From a virus: 32,249 nt of DNA. Made by a program: the position numbers and the translations under genes. Below the pieces are notes generated by a model. It did no database searches. It had not been told where the DNA came from and saw only the letters and a list, made by a program, of their open reading frames with translations. Below, one piece after another: positions 18,344 through 24,074 of this stretch (within the stretch, counting starts at the first letter, position 1; every line of letters begins with the position of its first letter). The stretch covers positions 1 through 32,249 of the IMG/VR virus record IMGVR_UViG_3300020442_001191. One strand, given 5' to 3'.

Positions 18344-18518
18344 AATTAACTGCTAGTTCATATAGTTTTTCTCTAGCTTCTTCCGATAGAGATTCTATGA
18401 TTCTATCAGCTTCGTGATTATTCACAAACTCTTTTGGGTAATGTTTCATATGCTGTGATTTAACAACAGTACGAAGTGTATCTATTTCTCTAATAGAGTA
18501 TTTGGTAAATATTGTCAT
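18324..18518 (-). CDS. Hypothetical 64-residue protein before terL
   Basis: 64 residues, no family recognised. Helical and rather acidic at the C-terminus (NNHEADRIIESLSEEAREKL), unlike its lysine-rich neighbours. The 3' end overlaps the terminase large subunit start by 20 bases and its ATG overlaps the previous stop as ATGA, so it is translationally tied to terL. A packaging accessory role is only a guess from position. Confidence 0.65.
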   Translation of the reverse strand: MTIFTKYSIREIDTLRTVVKSQHMKHYPKEFVNNHEADRIIESLSEEAREKLYELAVNYGITKL

Positions 18519-18913
18519 ACTTTTCTAAATCTCCTTACTTTTCTTGCAATAGATTTTGGTTGTTTACTAAACTGTTTTCCCATAGCTTTATCTTTTCTTT
18601 TCTTAGCCGTAGTTCTCGCATATTCTTTTGATGATAATTTTTTAATGGCTTTTTCAGGTAAATATCTTTCACCTGTTTCTGATGATTTTTTTCCTGACTT
18701 TGTACGCCATTTCTGTTTTGACCATTTTGATAATGAGTTAGATTTCTTTTTAGCACCACTATATCCACCTCCTGCTTTTTTGTATGCTTTGACGGCCGCC
18801 TGTGCTTTTCTACCTGACCATTGACCTGCGGCCGTTCCGTGTGATGCCTGTGCTTTAATTCGTGCAACTATTCTTTTCCATAGAGAAGGATTCTTTTTTT
18901 TTGCTGAACTCAT
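18515..18913 (-). CDS. Basic protein, DUF5872-like
   Basis: 132 residues with very high Lys/Arg. The block LSKWSKQKWRTKSGKKSSET, then GERYLPEKAIKKLSSKEYAR, TTAKKRKDKAMGKQFSKQP matches a conserved domain (DUF5872 as I recall) found in marine phages and some giant viruses. W.tKsG..s..tgERYLP..A...Ls..EYa.T is its core. The charge suggests nucleic-acid binding or condensation; no function is proven. ATGA overlaps tie it to both neighbours. Confidence 0.65.
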   Translation of the reverse strand: MSSAKKKNPSLWKRIVARIKAQASHGTAAGQWSGRKAQAAVKAYKKAGGGYSGAKKKSNSLSKWSKQKWRTKSGKKSSETGERYLPEKAIKKLSSKEYARTTAKKRKDKAMGKQFSKQPKSIARKVRRFRKV

Positions 18914-19134
18914 CTTTTTGCCCTATTAGTTGATCTACTTACTACTCGTATATTTTTTTTTGAATTATTTTGAGGGTTACCATCTTTATGGTCAATATCT
19001 TTATTATCACCTTTTTTTACTTTTTTTAGTTTTAAGAATAATCTTCGTAGCTTATTTCTTTTGACACGATCTTTTTTTGACGAAGATGAGGACTGAAACT
19101 TTTCGTATTCTTTTTTGTAATCACGCTTTGTCAT
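18910..19134 (-). CDS. Short HNH-like protein
   Basis: 74 residues. The C-terminal half, DIDHKDGNPQNNSKKNIRVV then SRSTNRAKR, matches the core of HNH homing-type nucleases (vDHkdGnp.NNs..NlRvvt...N). The first half is Lys/Arg-rich and lacks the zinc-binding cysteines of larger HNH enzymes. HNH proteins beside terminases assist packaging cleavage in some phages (HK97 gp74), which may apply here (inference). Whether so small a protein is an active nuclease is uncertain. Confidence 0.6.
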   Translation of the reverse strand: MTKRDYKKEYEKFQSSSSSKKDRVKRNKLRRLFLKLKKVKKGDNKDIDHKDGNPQNNSKKNIRVVSRSTNRAKR

Positions 19135-19312
19135 TACTATTTAATATATGTTCTTTAGCCATCTTATATGCTTTTTCTTTTGAATGACCTTTCATCATTT
19201 TGTATTCAGCATAATCTTTTATTTGTTTCATTCTATGCAGTTCAAGGTCTGCTCGTTCTGTACGAACCATAGCTTCTGCTAATTTTTTACTTCGTTGTTG
19301 TGCTTTGTTCAC
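19121..19312 (-). CDS. Hypothetical small basic helical protein
   Basis: About 63 residues, helical and charged (QQRSKKLAEAMVRTERADLE, MMKGHSKEKAYKMAKEHIL); no family recognised. The start is probably GTG 19312, which overlaps the stop of the tiny membrane gene as GTGA; a TTG at 19315 in the same frame is the alternative. The 3' end overlaps the HNH-like gene by 14 bases. Confidence 0.6.
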   Translation of the reverse strand: MNKAQQRSKKLAEAMVRTERADLELHRMKQIKDYAEYKMMKGHSKEKAYKMAKEHILNSNDKA

Positions 19313-19428
19313 CAATACCTCACAAGTTCAATTAATTCTATTATAACAATTAATCCTAAAAATAAAGCTAAAAGTGTATGGTAGATATTCCAAAGAACAT
19401 AATAATTCTTCTCTGGTTTTTTTTTCAT
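19309..19428 (-). CDS. 39-residue single-pass membrane protein
   Basis: A 39-codon frame. Sequence begins MKKKPEKNYYVLWNIYHTLL and continues into a strongly hydrophobic segment (ALFLGLIVIIELIEL, about 21-35) ending RYW. Its ATG shares one base with the stop of the 274-residue gene (TAATG) and its TGA overlaps the next start (GTGA), which argues it is real. A short basic N-terminus before one membrane helix suggests N-in topology. Function unknown; it is the only clear membrane peptide in the basic island besides the segment in its upstream neighbour. Confidence 0.65.
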   Translation of the reverse strand: MKKKPEKNYYVLWNIYHTLLALFLGLIVIIELIELVRYW

Positions 19429-20252
19429 TAGAGATTAATATCAGTTTTTTTGAATCGGCCTTTTATTGGTGGTATATTTCCTGTACCACCCGGAGTTATA
19501 TTAATATTTCCGCCGACACCTCCACCAGATCGTCTAAGACCTGATGATAATTTTTGTCTAAGTTTTTTAATTTGACTTTTAATTTTTTGTTTTAGAGAAG
19601 GTTTGGCATTTTTCATTTTATCCATTGTTCTCTTAAGAGTTTCTTTAAGGACTTTTTGTTTTTCTGCAGGTTTCATATTTTTAAGTTTTTCTGACGCCAT
19701 TCTTATTTTGTCTGCTTTTCTTTTATCTTTTACTTTCTTTAATGCATATCCTCCTAATAATAAACTTACTCCTGCTGTTCCTGTAACAATATTTTCAAGT
19801 GCTTGACTAGGAATATTTACATCTCTTTTTTTCTTGTCTTTTTGTTTAGACCTTGTTTGTCTGTCTATAGCTAAATAAGAATCTTTAGAATTTTCATATG
19901 CTTTTCTTTCGGCAGGTACTCTATTAGATTTATTTTCATCTTTCTTTGTTTCTTTTTTTTCACCTGCTTCTCGTTGAGATGATTTATCTTCTTTTGATTT
20001 TTGTTCTTCTTTTATTTTGCGAACAGCATCAAAAATACTTTTTGTTCGTTTTCTACTTTTTCTTTCTGATTCTATGGCATTTTTTTTTGATCTAAAACCT
20101 TCTATATTTTTAGGATCGTCCTTTGTACTAATAGTTACTTTACCATCAGATTCTCTTCTTTTAAGTTCATACTTTTTTTTCCCCATAGCACGAAGTTTAT
20201 AATCTGTAGGATTTTTTCGTAATTCTTGTTCGTATGTTCCTGTATAAGCCAT
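19428..20252 (-). CDS. Large basic protein with a central hydrophobic segment
   Basis: 274 residues, extremely rich in Lys/Arg/Glu/Ser, no family recognised. Residues about 70-145 are a charged, probably disordered linker (KIKEEQKSKEDKSSQREAGE). A hydrophobic segment NIVTGTAGVSLLLGGYAL (about 154-171) could cross a membrane. It is followed by basic helical repeats (KMKNAKPSLKQKIKSQIKKL) and a Gly-rich tail (SSGLRRSGGGVGGNINITPG). Base composition is very T-rich on the plus strand because Lys AAA codons dominate. Possible roles are DNA condensation or ejection, but nothing in the sequence decides. Confidence 0.6.
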   Translation of the reverse strand: MAYTGTYEQELRKNPTDYKLRAMGKKKYELKRRESDGKVTISTKDDPKNIEGFRSKKNAIESERKSRKRTKSIFDAVRKIKEEQKSKEDKSSQREAGEKKETKKDENKSNRVPAERKAYENSKDSYLAIDRQTRSKQKDKKKRDVNIPSQALENIVTGTAGVSLLLGGYALKKVKDKRKADKIRMASEKLKNMKPAEKQKVLKETLKRTMDKMKNAKPSLKQKIKSQIKKLRQKLSSGLRRSGGGVGGNINITPGGTGNIPPIKGRFKKTDINL

Positions 20253-20287
20253 AGAGTTATTATCCTTTCTTTTTTATTTTTGTCAAC

Positions 20288-20632
20288 TTATGTAAAACTT
20301 CTTCTTTCTATTAAACTTGATCTACCAAGTAAACTTGCTTTTCTACCATCTCGTGGCATTACTTTTTTTCGTGCTTGTCTTTCGGCATTTAACTGTCTTT
20401 GACGCCTTCTTTCATCTCTTGCTTGTTTAGTGCTTGGGCCACCCTTATCAGGATTCCAACCAAACTTTGATTGAAAAGGTTTAAATATAGGGATAAGTTT
20501 TCCACCTTTACCAAGTTGTGATTCTACATATCTATTGTAATATTTTTCGTGTTCTGCTTGACTACGAGGTTTTCGCATTAATGAGTAAATATTAGCATTA
20601 TTGCTTATATAGAAATGTTTTTGGAAAGGCAT
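20288..20632 (-). CDS. Basic hypothetical protein
   Basis: 114 residues from ATG 20632, which shares one base with the previous stop (TAATG); ATG 20578 (MRKPRS) is an alternative start. It has YNRYVESQLGKGGKLIPIFK, then an Arg-rich segment (RDERRRQRQLNAERQARKK) and a tail PRDGRKASLLGRSSL. The tail recalls GRRSLLSGRKGG in the 86-residue protein before the portal gene. No known family assigned; a virion or nucleic-acid-associated role is possible. Confidence 0.6.
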   Translation of the reverse strand: MPFQKHFYISNNANIYSLMRKPRSQAEHEKYYNRYVESQLGKGGKLIPIFKPFQSKFGWNPDKGGPSTKQARDERRRQRQLNAERQARKKVMPRDGRKASLLGRSSLIERRSFT

Positions 20633-20820
20633 TAGCTTTTACTTTTTTTAGCTAAGATAAGTATCTTCCTTTGTATTTTTTTGGGGAGATCCTTAAAGTG
20701 AAATAATTTTTTGCTTGACGCAGTATGCGTTTTTCCAGAATGGAGTTCACCATTCGGCATCTTATGAGAACCTCCTGAGTGAACCTTTCCATCTTTGGTA
20801 TAATGTTTTACACCTTTCAT
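20632..20820 (-). CDS. Conserved small His/Lys-rich phage protein
   Basis: 62 residues: GVKHYTKDGKVHSGGSHKMP, NGELHSGKTHT then LFHFKDLPKKIQRKI. The first half has two similar units (YTKDGKVHSGGSHKMP and NGELHSGKTHTASS) rich in His, Gly and Lys. I recall short proteins of this pattern (KHYT.DGK.H.G..HKMP.G..H.G..H) in many marine phages, without known function. Both ends are TAATG overlaps with neighbours. Confidence 0.65.
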   Translation of the reverse strand: MKGVKHYTKDGKVHSGGSHKMPNGELHSGKTHTASSKKLFHFKDLPKKIQRKILILAKKSKS

Positions 20821-20885
20821 TAGTAACCCTTCTTCTTAGGTTTTTTCTTTTTCATTGGTGTCTTTGGCATTTTATATCCGGGCAT
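20820..20885 (-). CDS. 21-residue lysine-rich peptide
   Basis: The frame reads MPGYKMPKTPMKKKKPKKKG then Tyr and TAA. It fills the gap between two clear genes; its stop shares one base with the next ATG (TAATG) and its ATG lies one base from the previous gene, with AGGT ten bases upstream. Ten of 21 residues are basic. The tight packing supports translation, but a coupling leader is also possible. Confidence 0.5.
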   Translation of the reverse strand: MPGYKMPKTPMKKKKPKKKGY

Positions 20886-20886
20886 T

Positions 20887-21201
20887 TTATTTACCTTTCT
20901 TTTTTTTATTTTTTAATCTGATTGACATTGCTTTTGCTTTACGCCTTGCATCAGCTTTACTAGATGCACCCCACGCCCTAAGTGATAAAAGTAAACGAGT
21001 TGGTCTGCCTTTACTATCTCTTTCAGGCCCCGGCATATTTCCCATTCTAGCTAAGAAAGATGCTCGTCTTGGATTATCTCCTGACTTAACAGGTGCTTTT
21101 AATGTACCACCCGTTTGTGCCTTGTAAGATGCACGACCTTTTGCATTTAGTCCTCCTTTAGGATTCTTACCTGCTTTCCGTGTCCAAGCGGGTGAAGGCA
21201 T
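20887..21201 (-). CDS. Conserved basic protein, DUF6321-like
   Basis: 104 residues. PAWTRKAGKNPKGGLNAKGR, ASYKAQTGGTLKAPVKSGDN, PRRASFLARMGNMPGPERDS, KGRPTRLLLSLRAWGASSKA is a highly conserved pattern that I know as DUF6321, present in many marine phages and other viruses. Strong conservation with high basic charge suggests a structural or nucleic-acid-binding role; no activity is established. It is the first gene after a 198-base gap following the small terminase gene. Confidence 0.75.
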   Translation of the reverse strand: MPSPAWTRKAGKNPKGGLNAKGRASYKAQTGGTLKAPVKSGDNPRRASFLARMGNMPGPERDSKGRPTRLLLSLRAWGASSKADARRKAKAMSIRLKNKKKKGK

Positions 21202-21399
21202 TAGAATATCACCCAGATCAAAATGTTAATTATTATGTATGTAGTCATAACCGAACCTTATCAGAAAAAAAAAAAAATTACAACCACCGAACCTTGAACG
21301 ACTCTGATGTGTGAGCAGGACTTCTCTATGTGAGGCAAGGGTATTTTTTGAACCCCACCTGTTTACACAGGTAGGTGTGCCAAAAAACAGTCCTTGATG
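21202..21399. other. 198-base gap between terS and the basic-protein island
   Basis: No gene seen. It holds a 6-bp perfect hairpin (ACCTGT-TTAC-ACAGGT, 21,357-21,372), a run of 13 A (21,265-21,277; T on the transcribed minus strand) and the nine-base direct repeat CCGAACCTT at 21,251-21,259 and 21,287-21,295 on either side of it. The T-run has no strong stem directly before it, so it is not a clear terminator. The repeats could be protein-binding sites. Confidence 0.45.
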
Positions 21400-21780
21400 T
21401 TACTTGAGGTCAATATTGATTGAGAAATCACCTTTGACCAAGTGTTGATGTTTGTCAGGTGCTTTGAATCCTGCCCTATCAAGTATATCCTTACTAGCTT
21501 CTAGTTGTACATACTCTGATTTAGCTGATGAACACAGGTCAAGCAACCTTGATTGTGCTTTAACTGCACTCATTCCAAGATTGTGGGTGATTTGTTCAAA
21601 CATATACTTCTGTACTTCTGGATTTCGTAGCATACGACTTGCACTTACTCTTGATGAATTTCCTTTGTATCCTGCGACTTTGGACGCTTCTGTAATTGTG
21701 CAACCTGTAGATACGAGTGTATCTACTAACTTCTTTGCTTTGGGAGTAATCTTCTTGGTTTCTTTTATTGAAACGGACAT
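21400..21780 (-). CDS. terS: Terminase small subunit
   Basis: 126 residues from ATG 21780 (129 from ATG 21789). KITPKAKKLVDTLVSTGCTI, TEASKVAGYKGNSSRVSASR, MLRNPEVQKYM is the helix-turn-helix DNA-recognition domain typical of Terminase_2-type small subunits; the C-terminus (AKSEYVQLEASKDILDRAGF KAPDKH) is also usual. It recognises the packaging site and hands DNA to TerL. The shorter start is preferred because the -10 hexamer of a good promoter overlaps the upstream ATG. First gene of the late leftward unit. Confidence 0.85.
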   Translation of the reverse strand: MSVSIKETKKITPKAKKLVDTLVSTGCTITEASKVAGYKGNSSRVSASRMLRNPEVQKYMFEQITHNLGMSAVKAQSRLLDLCSSAKSEYVQLEASKDILDRAGFKAPDKHQHLVKGDFSINIDLK

Positions 21781-21815
21781 AATCTTCATATATCAAGTAC
21801 CGACAAAAAAGTCAA
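21780..21815 (-). promoter_or_regulatory. Sigma70-like promoter for terS, possibly leaderless
   Basis: On the minus strand TTGACT (21,815-21,810) is followed after exactly 17 bases by TATATG (21,792-21,787). Five of six bases match the -35 and four of six the -10 consensus. The expected start site, seven bases past the -10, falls on the A of ATG 21780, so the transcript might have no leader. No phage RNA polymerase gene is seen, so host sigma70 recognition is plausible. Confidence 0.5.
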
Positions 21816-21951
21816 CATACTCAAAAATACACTTTATAATTTACGGCGTTCGGCCGCCTTATCCACCGACTTTATGTCTGGAAGCCTTTTTCTTCAAAAG
21901 CTCCAGACCTCCCCATAAGCCTTTAAAAGGAATAAATACATATTGATTAAC
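21816..21951. other. Non-coding part of the divergent region next to terS
   Basis: No gene supported. It contains a CGGC/GCCG hairpin near 21,844-21,856 and an imperfect stem-loop at 21,876-21,908 (GTCTGG-A-AGC with GCT-CCAGAC), with no T-run on either strand. With the adjacent inverted repeat it completes a 470-base intergenic region between the two transcription units. Confidence 0.5.
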
Positions 21952-22208
21952 GGTATTTACCTGAGGGGGTCGGCTTAATTTTATCATATGTTAGAAAAAG
22001 TAAAGGTGATTTCGGTGGGGCTTGTTTGTGTGGGCTAGTTCTGTGCCTGCCCCACTTTTTGTTGTGCTTCGCATATCAACAATTATTTTCCCCTGACACC
22101 CCCCCCAAGTAGGTTGGGGGTGTCATTCCTCGCGGTGACAAAATAATTGTTGACCTTTACTTTTTCTAACCTGTGAGGTGGGTAAGCCGACCCCCTCAGG
22201 GAAATACC
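21952..22208. repeat. Nested inverted repeat between the divergent gene blocks
   Basis: Four nested arm pairs. A: 21,952-21,977 with 22,183-22,208, 25 of 26 bases complementary (core TAAGCCGACCCCCTCAGG). B: 21,990-22,007 with 22,153-22,170, 18 of 18 (ACCTTTACTTTTTCTAAC). C: 22,076-22,089 with 22,140-22,153, 14 of 14. D: 22,094-22,108 with 22,114-22,125, an inner hairpin with a C bulge. Arms B and C are adjacent on the right but 68 bases apart on the left. Both operons thus begin with the same about 56-base outward-reading sequence. Candidate replication origin or paired divergent control region. Confidence 0.8.
22015..22060 (+). terminator. Terminator-like stem-loop inside the inverted repeat
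   Basis: GTGGGGC (22,015-22,021) pairs with GCCCCAC (22,049-22,055), directly followed by five T on the plus strand. The loop is long (27 bases), so it is a weak call. It lies entirely in the 68-base segment that breaks the symmetry of the repeat and could end a short plus-strand RNA or block read-through into the early genes. Confidence 0.4.
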
Positions 22209-22256
22209 TACGAGGGAAGAGGTGAAGATGACTTGATGTCGTAGGAATAAAAAATG
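22207..22256 (+). promoter_or_regulatory. RBS-masking hairpin with a two-codon minigene in its loop
   Basis: CCTACGA (22,207-22,213) is complementary to TCGTAGG (22,239-22,245), and the second arm includes the TAGGA ribosome site of the first early gene (ATG 22254). The 25-base loop contains its own good ribosome site (AGAGGTG) and ATG ACT TGA at 22,228-22,236, a Met-Thr reading frame. Folding would hide the gene's ribosome site while exposing that of the minigene. The regulatory effect is inferred. Confidence 0.45.
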
Positions 22257-22745
22257 AAAAAACAATTATTTAAATATGAAAATATAGTTTACACACAAGA
22301 AGAGTTTGAACAAACTTTAAAAGTTGTTAAACCTTTATGTGATTTACTTTTTGAACTTACGCCATCTCTTAAAACTCAGAATTGGAGTACATCTCATCAA
22401 GCGTGTGCAAGTTTAGGAAACATAGCTTTGTACAGTTTGAGAAACTCCAATAAAAAAGTTTTATATTGGGAAACTGTTAAGAAAAAATCTGACCCTTCAG
22501 TTAAAAAAGACGAAAAGGGTGAGAACGATTACACAGTTGCGAATAGGAATTATAAATATAATTCTGCAAATTCTCAAGATTTTACGAAACTTGACCAACT
22601 ACTTACACATTGTGTAGAAAGTTGCATTGAGAATTTACATGTTCGCAAGGAAAAGAAGTCTGAAGATATGACACCCGAGCAAAGACTTGCAGAGGAAAAA
22701 CAACTTGAGGCTGAAAATAAAAAACTAATTAATTTTAAAATATAA
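22254..22745 (+). CDS. First early gene, hypothetical
   Basis: 163 residues, no family recognised. The N-terminal half is mixed (YTQEEFEQTLKVVKPLCDLL, SLGNIALYSLRN), the middle is Lys/Asn-rich and the end a charged helix (TPEQRLAEEKQLEAENKKL). It is the leftmost plus-strand gene, has its own leader hairpin and is closed by a strong terminator, so it forms a separately expressed unit. Such first-expressed phage genes often act on the host (inference from position only). Confidence 0.7.
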   Translation: MKKQLFKYENIVYTQEEFEQTLKVVKPLCDLLFELTPSLKTQNWSTSHQACASLGNIALYSLRNSNKKVLYWETVKKKSDPSVKKDEKGENDYTVANRNYKYNSANSQDFTKLDQLLTHCVESCIENLHVRKEKKSEDMTPEQRLAEEKQLEAENKKLINFKI

Positions 22746-22778
22746 ACACTTAACAAAATCGGCATCAAGTCAGCGAAG

Positions 22779-22810
22779 AAAGGGAATTGGAAACAATTCC
22801 CTTTTTTTTT
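22779..22810 (+). terminator. Rho-independent terminator after the first early gene
   Basis: AAAGGGAATTG (22,779-22,789) pairs perfectly with the bases from 22,794 (CAATTCCCTTT), with a GAAA tetraloop, and the stem runs into nine T. This is the clearest terminator in the window. It isolates the first early gene from the others and implies a second promoter downstream, or antitermination. Confidence 0.88.
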
Positions 22811-22889
22811 GTCTAAAAAAAAAATTTTTTTCGCTCCCTTCGGTCGCTCTACTTTGGTCTATTTATTAACTTTAAAAAGGAGTTGTACA

Positions 22890-23090
22890 ATGAAATTTCG
22901 TTGGCATTTTTTACTTTTTTCTATTTTCGTATATTCTTGTTGTAATATTGAAAATGATATTAACATTGTTGTAAATGGTTGGGAGGTGTCTGGTTGGACA
23001 TTTGTTTCGTCATTTATGAACTTTATATTCTTCGTTACTTATATTACAATTTATGGAATTGAATATATAAAAAGGATTTCGGAGAAATAG
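22890..23090 (+). CDS. Small membrane protein (two hydrophobic segments)
   Basis: 66 residues from ATG 22890, which follows AAAAAGGAG at the correct distance; longer upstream frames start in low-complexity sequence and are rejected. It starts MKFRWHFLLFSIFVYSCCNI, which could be a membrane helix or a lipoprotein-like signal. A second hydrophobic segment follows (SSFMNFIFFVTYITIYGIEY). No family known. A GC-rich hairpin begins four bases after the stop. Confidence 0.6.
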   Translation: MKFRWHFLLFSIFVYSCCNIENDINIVVNGWEVSGWTFVSSFMNFIFFVTYITIYGIEYIKRISEK

Positions 23091-23093
23091 AAA

Positions 23094-23130
23094 GCTCCCC
23101 CCTCCGCCCCTTCGGGGCTACGGGGGGAGC
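23094..23130 (+). terminator. Strong GC-rich hairpin after the small membrane gene
   Basis: GCTCCCCCC pairs with GGGGGGAGC over nine bases, enclosing a second hairpin GCCCC-TTC-GGGGC. This is exceptionally GC-rich in an AT-rich genome. There is no following T-run, so it is not a standard intrinsic terminator; it may protect an mRNA 3' end or begin the stem-loop array that follows. Confidence 0.55.
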
Positions 23131-23580
23131 CACTATCATAGCACTATGCACGGCGATTGCACTCGTAATGCAGGACTCACAATTTCCTTCCCCATATAAG
23201 TCCTGCACTATGATTGCAAAGGCCTTGCAATCTAGTGAATATCACATCTGTATGTTGTAGCTCAATAGACAGACCTCTGATATTCACACTATAGGTGAGA
23301 TGGACTATGGGTAAAGCCTTGCAAGTTGCCATCAATACCCAAAGGTTTTGTAGCTTGTACCCTGTAGGCGGACTGTGATACTTACAGTTGAACGGGTTAG
23401 TTATGCCGCTGGTGACAAAAACAAGTTATAGGTTTTTGGAATTTGTACCTACTGAACGCTGTAAAGCTACCACCTAAAAAGTGGGGAACAAACAAAAACA
23501 TTTAAACTGTAGCTACATCTTCAGTAAGTTGTACCAAGATGTAGCTATAGCTATATTAGACTTTAAACAAAGGAGTAATT
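23131..23580 (+). ncRNA. Array of stem-loops; possible structured RNA or origin
   Basis: No protein-coding frame is credible over about 450 bases, yet inverted repeats follow each other: TGCAGGACT/AGTCCTGCA (23,169-23,207), GATTGCAA-AGGCC-TTGCAATC (23,212-23,232), GTGAATATCA/TGATATTCAC (23,235-23,287), TGGGTA/TACCCA (23,308-23,341), ACTGT/ACAGT (23,372-23,388), and TAGCTACATCTT/AAGATGTAGCTA (23,510-23,547). GTTTTGT/ACAAAAC (about 23,345-23,421) encloses the fifth. GCACTATG and GATTGCA recur. The last stem ends about 30 bases before the next ribosome site. Long structured RNA, long leader, or origin are all possible. Confidence 0.5.
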
Positions 23581-23901
23581 ATGTCTAAGTATTTGAAAGC
23601 AGATGAAGAAAAGCATCATTATGAAGCTGAGATTCATCAAAAAACTATGCACGAGATTAATCGTGTAAATACATTCAGAACAATGTCAAACGAGTATCAA
23701 GACATCATACAAAGTAAATATGCTGATGATCTTATATCTCACAGTAAATTTGGTTTGGCTACACATTACTATGGTGTAATGGAACATCTTACAAATCTAT
23801 CGTTACTAGAAATAGAAAACAAATTGTATGCACCTGAGTATGAAGAGCGTATGAAAGAGATTGCACACGCTGTAGATGAACTTGAAAAGATTGCAAAATG
23901 A
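23581..23901 (+). CDS. Hypothetical helical protein
   Basis: 106 residues, largely helical and charged with many His and Glu (DEEKHHYEAEIHQKTMHEIN, then LEIENKLYAPEYEERMKEIA). No family recognised. ATG 23581 has AAAGGAG eight bases upstream and is the first gene after the stem-loop array. Its TGA overlaps the next ATG as ATGA, so it heads a short coupled group of three genes. Confidence 0.7.
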   Translation: MSKYLKADEEKHHYEAEIHQKTMHEINRVNTFRTMSNEYQDIIQSKYADDLISHSKFGLATHYYGVMEHLTNLSLLEIENKLYAPEYEERMKEIAHAVDELEKIAK

Positions 23902-24074
23902 AACTAAACATCAAACAAATCAATGACTTGCTGTACATACTATGTGTGTATAGCAAGATTGAAAAGCGTCATTGGAAAGAGTCTGGTAAACCAAAAGAAC
24001 ATATTTATCATTCTTTCAAACGACTTAACAAATTATTTCCACTAGACAAGGAGGTGAAGATTATTGGCGATTGA
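23898..24074 (+). CDS. 58-residue hypothetical protein
   Basis: The frame runs MKLNIKQINDLLYILCVYSK ... HWKESGKPKEHIYHSFKRLN ... KEVKIIGD. ATG overlaps the upstream stop (ATGA) and the end overlaps the next gene by 11 bases, which supports translation. Basic and helical, no family recognised. Confidence 0.65.
   Translation: MKLNIKQINDLLYILCVYSKIEKRHWKESGKPKEHIYHSFKRLNKLFPLDKEVKIIGD

Noticed and set aside
18535-18867. 110-codon minus-strand frame inside the DUF5872-like gene
   Set aside because: The main frame has a recognisable conserved domain and ATGA joints on both sides; the other frame is a His/Gln-rich shadow of the Lys codons.
21251-21295. Terminator after terS from the T13 run
   Set aside because: No strong stem lies immediately before the T-run on the minus strand; only a nine-base direct repeat flanks it.
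22083-22265. 60-codon minus-strand frame within the inverted repeat
   Set aside because: It crosses the first early gene's start and the repeat arms, has no ribosome site, and its composition follows the palindrome; not considered a gene.
22809-22889. N-terminal extension of the small membrane protein
   Set aside because: It starts in an A10T7 tract with no ribosome site, while ATG 22890 has AAAAAGGAG at good distance.
23250-23290. tRNA-like words (GTAGCTCAATAGACAGA)
   Set aside because: No acceptor stem, T-loop or CCA-side pairing could be placed; the words fall inside the arm pair GTGAATATCA/TGATATTCAC.
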